From: Bacteroides sp. CAG:1076
GTDB taxonomy: Bacteria; Bacteroidota; Bacteroidia; Bacteroidales; Bacteroidaceae
Direction of reading: 5' to 3'
Assembly (NCBI GenBank): GCA_000436795.1
Contig: HF993291.1
Span: 1 to 27,373 of the forward strand
DNA: 27,373 bases
Part shown: piece after piece, positions 23,729 through 27,373 of the stretch
Layout: each line of letters opens with the position of its first letter
How positions within the stretch are numbered: the first letter of the stretch is position 1
Notes under the pieces: generated by a model
What the model was told of the DNA's origin: nothing
The model's input: only the letters and a program-made list of their open reading frames with translations
Databases searched by the model: none
Translations under genes and position numbers: made by a program

Positions 23729-24988
23729 TTAGTTAACTTTCCATTTCATGAACCAGTGTTCATTAAACGTCAGGCCGATTTTAATGACGAAACGATTTTC
23801 TGATAGCATGTTAGGAACAGATGGTGTAACATGAACATATTGTCCAGTTAAGTTTAGAATGGTATTCCGCTGGAATAATTGAAGTGGAAGACCAAATCCT
23901 GCACTGATTCCATATTCTGAAGGACCATCACATTGAGGAAGCTTTAAATATGAGCTTTTGTAATAACCTCCCGCGCGATACCGTATACGTTTCAGGTAAC
24001 TTCTTCCTATAGGATCTGGCAGATATTCTATACCTGCTGCTATTTTGGAACGGTCGTTATATGCATTTGTTGAATTATCATATTTTACTTTTGACCATTT
24101 TTCAAGAGAATAATCAACGCCAACAGTAAGTCTTCTTGCATGATTATACGCTAAACCTATACCGAAGGTATGCGGTATACCATATGAATCATTTACCACA
24201 TGCTCATTAACCGAAGAATAACTGGAATTGTCTGTTACCTGTATTCCTCTCGTATCTGTCGAGTTAAGCGTATGTCCCAAGCCATATACTAATCCGAGAG
24301 TTAATTTATCGGATTTATTTATTTGCTGAGTATATTGCAATCCGAAGTCTGCTACATAACTGTTTACTTCAATATTGTTGTATACATTGGTCTGGTCACT
24401 GCTTACGCTGAAAGCTTTAGTTGCCTGATATTGCAATGTTCCGTAGATATATCCGGCGTTTACTCCGATAGAAAGGTTATCAAGTATTTTGAAGCCTAAT
24501 CCTCCTGTTATTTGCTGCAAGCCGCCATCTCCATAAAAAAGGTTTGTTGCCGTAACATTTTCAACCCCTTCTACTGGCTGGGTTGTCGTAAAATTATATC
24601 CTAAAGTAGAATAGGGGGTGAATGCAATAGCCATACCTAAACGGGGATGTAGACGAAATTGCATTGCTATATAGTCGAAGCTGGAATTTCGTGCATTGTT
24701 TTTTATTCCATTTTCCTGAAAATTGGAACTTTTTAAACTCATTCCTACATCGAACATAAACGAGAGAGAATCTACCGCTGTAAATGATGCCGGATTCAAC
24801 ATGTTTATATGACCGCTGTTTCGGAGTGCATATCCGACTCCTCCCATCGCAGCATTATTGGCAAAGCCTCGGTCTGACAAATCTCCCAGCCCATAACGGG
24901 TATAAGGGGAATTAGTGCTGGACTGAGCAAAAGCCGATAAAGAGCCGGCAAGTATCAGAGCGCTGATTAGTGCTTTCTTATTTAACAT
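23729..24988 (-). CDS. Outer-membrane beta-barrel protein of unknown function
   Basis: The 419 residues begin with a signal peptide ([21 protein letters not shown], cut before QSS), followed by alternating aromatic/polar beta-strands typical of a barrel. The N-terminal part ([17 protein letters not shown] and [19 protein letters not shown]) resembles the conserved plug region of FadL/PorV-like barrels in Bacteroidetes. A transport or assembly role is plausible but I cannot name a substrate. Its start overlaps the coaX end by 11 bp (24978-24988), so the two are translationally linked. The TPR gene follows 23 bp downstream. Confidence 0.75.
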   Translation of the reverse strand: MLNKKALISALILAGSLSAFAQSSTNSPYTRYGLGDLSDRGFANNAAMGGVGYALRNSGHINMLNPASFTAVDSLSFMFDVGMSLKSSNFQENGIKNNARNSSFDYIAMQFRLHPRLGMAIAFTPYSTLGYNFTTTQPVEGVENVTATNLFYGDGGLQQITGGLGFKILDNLSIGVNAGYIYGTLQYQATKAFSVSSDQTNVYNNIEVNSYVADFGLQYTQQINKSDKLTLGLVYGLGHTLNSTDTRGIQVTDNSSYSSVNEHVVNDSYGIPHTFGIGLAYNHARRLTVGVDYSLEKWSKVKYDNSTNAYNDRSKIAAGIEYLPDPIGRSYLKRIRYRAGGYYKSSYLKLPQCDGPSEYGISAGFGLPLQLFQRNTILNLTGQYVHVTPSVPNMLSENRFVIKIGLTFNEHWFMKWKVN

Positions 24989-25703
24989 TGTAATTTAAAA
25001 TTCTGTTTAAACCTTTCAATACTAAAAATCTATCTGCAAAGATGATACTTTTTAAGTTTGTATCAAAAGAAAATTTATCTCCACCAGTTAAAAAAACCAA
25101 AAGGTCAGGATATTTCTTTTGCATTAGGGCGATATAACCACTTATTTCAAACTCCATGCCCTTTATTACGCCGGCGCGTATAGCTGTTTCTGTGCTATAT
25201 CCGAACTCGGGCAGGTCACCTCCTTTTTCTATAAGCGGAAGTTTGTCACAGCAGGCATTCAGCGCTTTGAAGCGAGTATATATACCGGGGGATATATTCC
25301 CTCCCCAGTATCGTCCTTGGGCATCGATGAACTCGTATGTTAAAGCTGTTCCTGCATCAATGACCAATAAGTTTTTGCCTGGGCAAAGATAATTGGCACC
25401 TACTACAGCAGCTAATCGGTCCATGCCCAATGTCTCAGGAGTCTTGTAAAGATTTTCTATGGGCACTGGGGTGCGATATGTTAACTCCAGAAAGGGAACA
25501 GGCTGTTTCGCCAATTGCTTGCGAATTGTATTGCTGAGTGTGATGACGGATGCAATAATTCCTTTTTCTATAGGATATTTGTTGCATAACATTGTCAAGC
25601 AGTCTAAAGAATGGTTTGAGCCTCGAAGAACTTCCACCACTTCTTCGTTATCGAATACAGCGAGTTTGGCTACTGTATTGCCTATATCGATTACTAAATT
25701 CAC
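24978..25703 (-). CDS. coaX: Type III pantothenate kinase
   Basis: CoaX phosphorylates pantothenate, the first step of CoA synthesis, and unlike type I is not inhibited by CoA. With the GTG at 25701-25703 it has 241 residues: DIGNT (6-10), GMDR with D95 (93-96), DAGTA (116-120) and GGNISPG (134-140), the ASKHA-type nucleotide and pantothenate sites. A TTG at 25725-25727 would add eight residues, but it lies in TTACTTTG, a promoter-like sequence, and family members start near this point, so GTG is chosen with some doubt. It leads the leftward cluster and overlaps the next gene by 11 bp. Confidence 0.93.
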   Translation of the reverse strand: MNLVIDIGNTVAKLAVFDNEEVVEVLRGSNHSLDCLTMLCNKYPIEKGIIASVITLSNTIRKQLAKQPVPFLELTYRTPVPIENLYKTPETLGMDRLAAVVGANYLCPGKNLLVIDAGTALTYEFIDAQGRYWGGNISPGIYTRFKALNACCDKLPLIEKGGDLPEFGYSTETAIRAGVIKGMEFEISGYIALMQKKYPDLLVFLTGGDKFSFDTNLKSIIFADRFLVLKGLNRILNYNVK

Positions 25704-25798
25704 TTCTTTTCTTGTTTTATGCTGCAAAGTAAAGTAAAAAATGAATAGGAATAGTAATAAAACGATGAATTTATTCAGAACTTATCAATATTTAGCCG

Positions 25799-25806
25799 TA
25801 TTTTTG
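25799..25806 (+). promoter_or_regulatory. -7 promoter element of the DUF4105 gene
   Basis: TATTTTTG matches TAnnTTTG and lies 54 bp before the ATG at 25861. No clear TTTG occurs at -33. The 157-bp gap from coaX is AT-rich and should carry the promoters of both divergent genes. Confidence 0.5.
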
Positions 25807-25860
25807 CGCCTGAAATAGTGTGAACGTTGTAAAAAAAGAGGATAAACTTTACTCAGGTTT

Positions 25861-27036
25861 ATGGTAAGACTTAGATATTTCATTATATGTTTGCTGGCAG
25901 GGCTGTCGCTCTCTGCTCACGGACAGCAGTCGGACAGTATCCGTTTCAGCTTGTTGACTTGTGCTCCGGGTAGTGAGATTTATTCTTTATTTGGGCATAC
26001 AGCTATACGTTATGAAAATTATACCCGTCATGTCGATGTGGTTTTCAATTATGGGATGTTCAGCTTCAATACTCCTAATTTTATATTCCGTTTTGTTAAG
26101 GGAGAAACCGATTATCAGTTGGGGATTACACCTTATACTTATTTTGAGGCAGAATATGCGATGCGCGGTTCTTCTGTGTATCAACAGGTATTGAATCTTA
26201 CACAAGAGGAAAAAGAAAACTTGTTGGCATTGTTGGAAAAAAACTATTTACCCGAAAATCGTATCTATCGATATAATTACTTTTACGATAACTGTACGAC
26301 ACGAGCCCGCGACAGAATAGAAGAATGCATAACTGATGGACAGGTTGTCTATCCGGATTCTTTGTCTGGCAAAAGCTTTCGTAGTATTGTACACGAGTTT
26401 ACAGTCGGGTCTTCATGGGATGAACTTGGCATCGATCTTTGTCTGGGAGCTGAAGCCGATAAAACAATAAGCAAACGTTTGCAGATGTTTTCACCTTTTT
26501 ATTTGAAGTACTATGCTTCCAATGCCTATATTCTTGATAAGAGAGGGATGCGCCGCCCATTGGTACTGGAGGAAACAAAGATTGTGGATGTGGAGCCGGA
26601 ACTGGCTGAGCCAGGTTTTGTGCTTTCGCCAATGGCGTGTGCTTCTTTATTCCTTGCATTATGTGTACTGATGGCATGGATGCAATGGAAATTCCGACGA
26701 ATTTGGTGGGGGTGGGATATACTGCTTTATGCTTCTCAGGGAATAGCGGGATGCATTATTGCATTTTTGTTTTTCTTTTCTGTTCATCCTACGGTAGGTT
26801 CAAACTGGTTGCTTATTTTGTTTAATCCGATACCTTTATTATACCTTCCCGTCATGGTATATAAGGCCATAAAGCACAAAAAAGATGCTTATCATGTAGT
26901 AAATCTTATATATTTAACACTTTTTATAGTCATTCTTCCCTTTTGTGGACAAGAATTTAATTTAACAATATTACCTTTGGCACTCGGTTTGCTGGTGAAT
27001 TCAGCAGGCCATATCTTAGTTTGGAATAAAAAGTAA
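25861..27036 (+). CDS. DUF4105 (Lnb N-terminal periplasmic) domain membrane protein
   Basis: The 391 residues begin with a signal peptide (MVRLRYFIICLLAGLSLSAHG). A periplasmic domain of about 210 residues follows with features of the DUF4105/Lnb_N family: FGHTAIRYEN and YNYFYDNCTTRARDRI. Five membrane helices fill the C-terminal third (about 257-277, 283-306, 316-336, 343-361, 365-386). The family's exact function is unknown; the conserved His and Cys suggest a catalytic centre of papain/NlpC type, which is my inference. Its TAA overlaps the ATG of the next gene by one base (27036), so the pair is probably coupled. Confidence 0.8.
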   Translation: MVRLRYFIICLLAGLSLSAHGQQSDSIRFSLLTCAPGSEIYSLFGHTAIRYENYTRHVDVVFNYGMFSFNTPNFIFRFVKGETDYQLGITPYTYFEAEYAMRGSSVYQQVLNLTQEEKENLLALLEKNYLPENRIYRYNYFYDNCTTRARDRIEECITDGQVVYPDSLSGKSFRSIVHEFTVGSSWDELGIDLCLGAEADKTISKRLQMFSPFYLKYYASNAYILDKRGMRRPLVLEETKIVDVEPELAEPGFVLSPMACASLFLALCVLMAWMQWKFRRIWWGWDILLYASQGIAGCIIAFLFFFSVHPTVGSNWLLILFNPIPLLYLPVMVYKAIKHKKDAYHVVNLIYLTLFIVILPFCGQEFNLTILPLALGLLVNSAGHILVWNKK

Positions 27037-27373
27037 TGAAAGAACGTATACTGACTTCGCTGATTGCAGCATTTGTAATAACAAGCTTACAGGCTCAGAC
27101 AACTCCGACTGTGCCGAAATTGGTGGTTGGATTGACCATCGACCAACTTCGCTCAGACTATATTGAAGCTTTTTCGGCTTTATATGGTGAGAGGGGCTTT
27201 AAACGTCTGATGAAAGAAGGACGCGTTTATTGCAATGCAGAATACGATTTCATAAATATGGATCGTTCTTCGGCTGTAGCTTCTATATATACCGGTACTA
27301 CTCCTTATTATAATGGAATAGTAGGAAACCGATGGATGGATCGTACTTCTTTACGTATTGTGAAGAGCGTCGA
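27036..27373 (+). CDS. Alkaline phosphatase superfamily protein (PafA-like), 5' part
   Basis: The gene is cut by the right edge; 112 residues are visible of an expected 500 or more. It has a signal peptide (MKERILTSLIAAFVITSLQAQ), then PKLVVGLTIDQLRSDY with the metal-binding D36, GFKRLMKEG, and a nucleophile region NMDRSSAVASIYTG (74-87) followed by YNGIVGNRWMD. This matches periplasmic alkaline phosphatases/phosphodiesterases of the PafA/NPP type. The usual Thr nucleophile context is replaced by DRSSA, where S78 or S79 might serve; this is uncertain. Its start overlaps the DUF4105 stop (ATGA-like TAATG), suggesting an operon. Confidence 0.85.
   Translation, partial: MKERILTSLIAAFVITSLQAQTTPTVPKLVVGLTIDQLRSDYIEAFSALYGERGFKRLMKEGRVYCNAEYDFINMDRSSAVASIYTGTTPYYNGIVGNRWMDRTSLRIVKSV

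Overview
The window looks like chromosomal DNA of a gut Bacteroidales bacterium, most likely Bacteroides or Phocaeicola. This rests on moderate to low GC, no clear Shine-Dalgarno sequences, several promoters of the Bacteroidetes type (TTTG, 19-20 bp, TAnnTTTG), and a conserved gene set (mutY-ssb-gldE, trpBEGDCFA, coaX-OMP-TPR-lptC-CBS-ppiD). I see no insertion sequence, phage, integrase, CRISPR array, tRNA or rRNA. It reads as core chromosome.

Layout: (1) 1-40, start of a leftward HU-type gene. (2) 218-3837, rightward mutY, ssb, gldE and a phosphopantetheinyl transferase; an 80-nt, strongly self-complementary element lies between ssb and gldE. (3) 3864-3912, bidirectional terminator. (4) 3948-7564, leftward L-asparaginase, PhoB-like response regulator and PhoR-like histidine kinase. 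(5) 7733-14430, complete leftward tryptophan operon in the order trpB-E-G-D-C-F-A, behind a promoter, a leader peptide with tandem Trp codons and an intrinsic terminator. (6) 14628-17798, DUF308 membrane protein, a leftward AraC-type regulator, and a divergent XylE-like sugar transporter. (7) 17799-18126, non-coding stretch with tandem palindromes. (8) 18195-25703, leftward cell-envelope and coenzyme cluster: type III pantothenate kinase, outer-membrane protein, TPR protein, LptC, CNNM/CBS protein, PpiD-like foldase. (9) 25861 to the end, rightward DUF4105 membrane protein overlapping the start of an alkaline-phosphatase-superfamily gene.

The tryptophan genes encode all steps from chorismate to tryptophan. 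Two controls are suggested: feedback inhibition of TrpE (LMESS motif) and ribosome-mediated attenuation. In the attenuator the stop-codon region of the leader peptide is complementary over 8 nt to the 3' half of the terminator hairpin, which gives a compact two-state switch. The envelope cluster combines LPS transport (LptC), periplasmic folding (PpiD-like), an outer-membrane barrel and CoA synthesis.

The strongest non-coding signals are the trp attenuator and the ssb-gldE element. Neither has been tested here by covariance or expression data. No new multi-gene defence or mobile system is visible.
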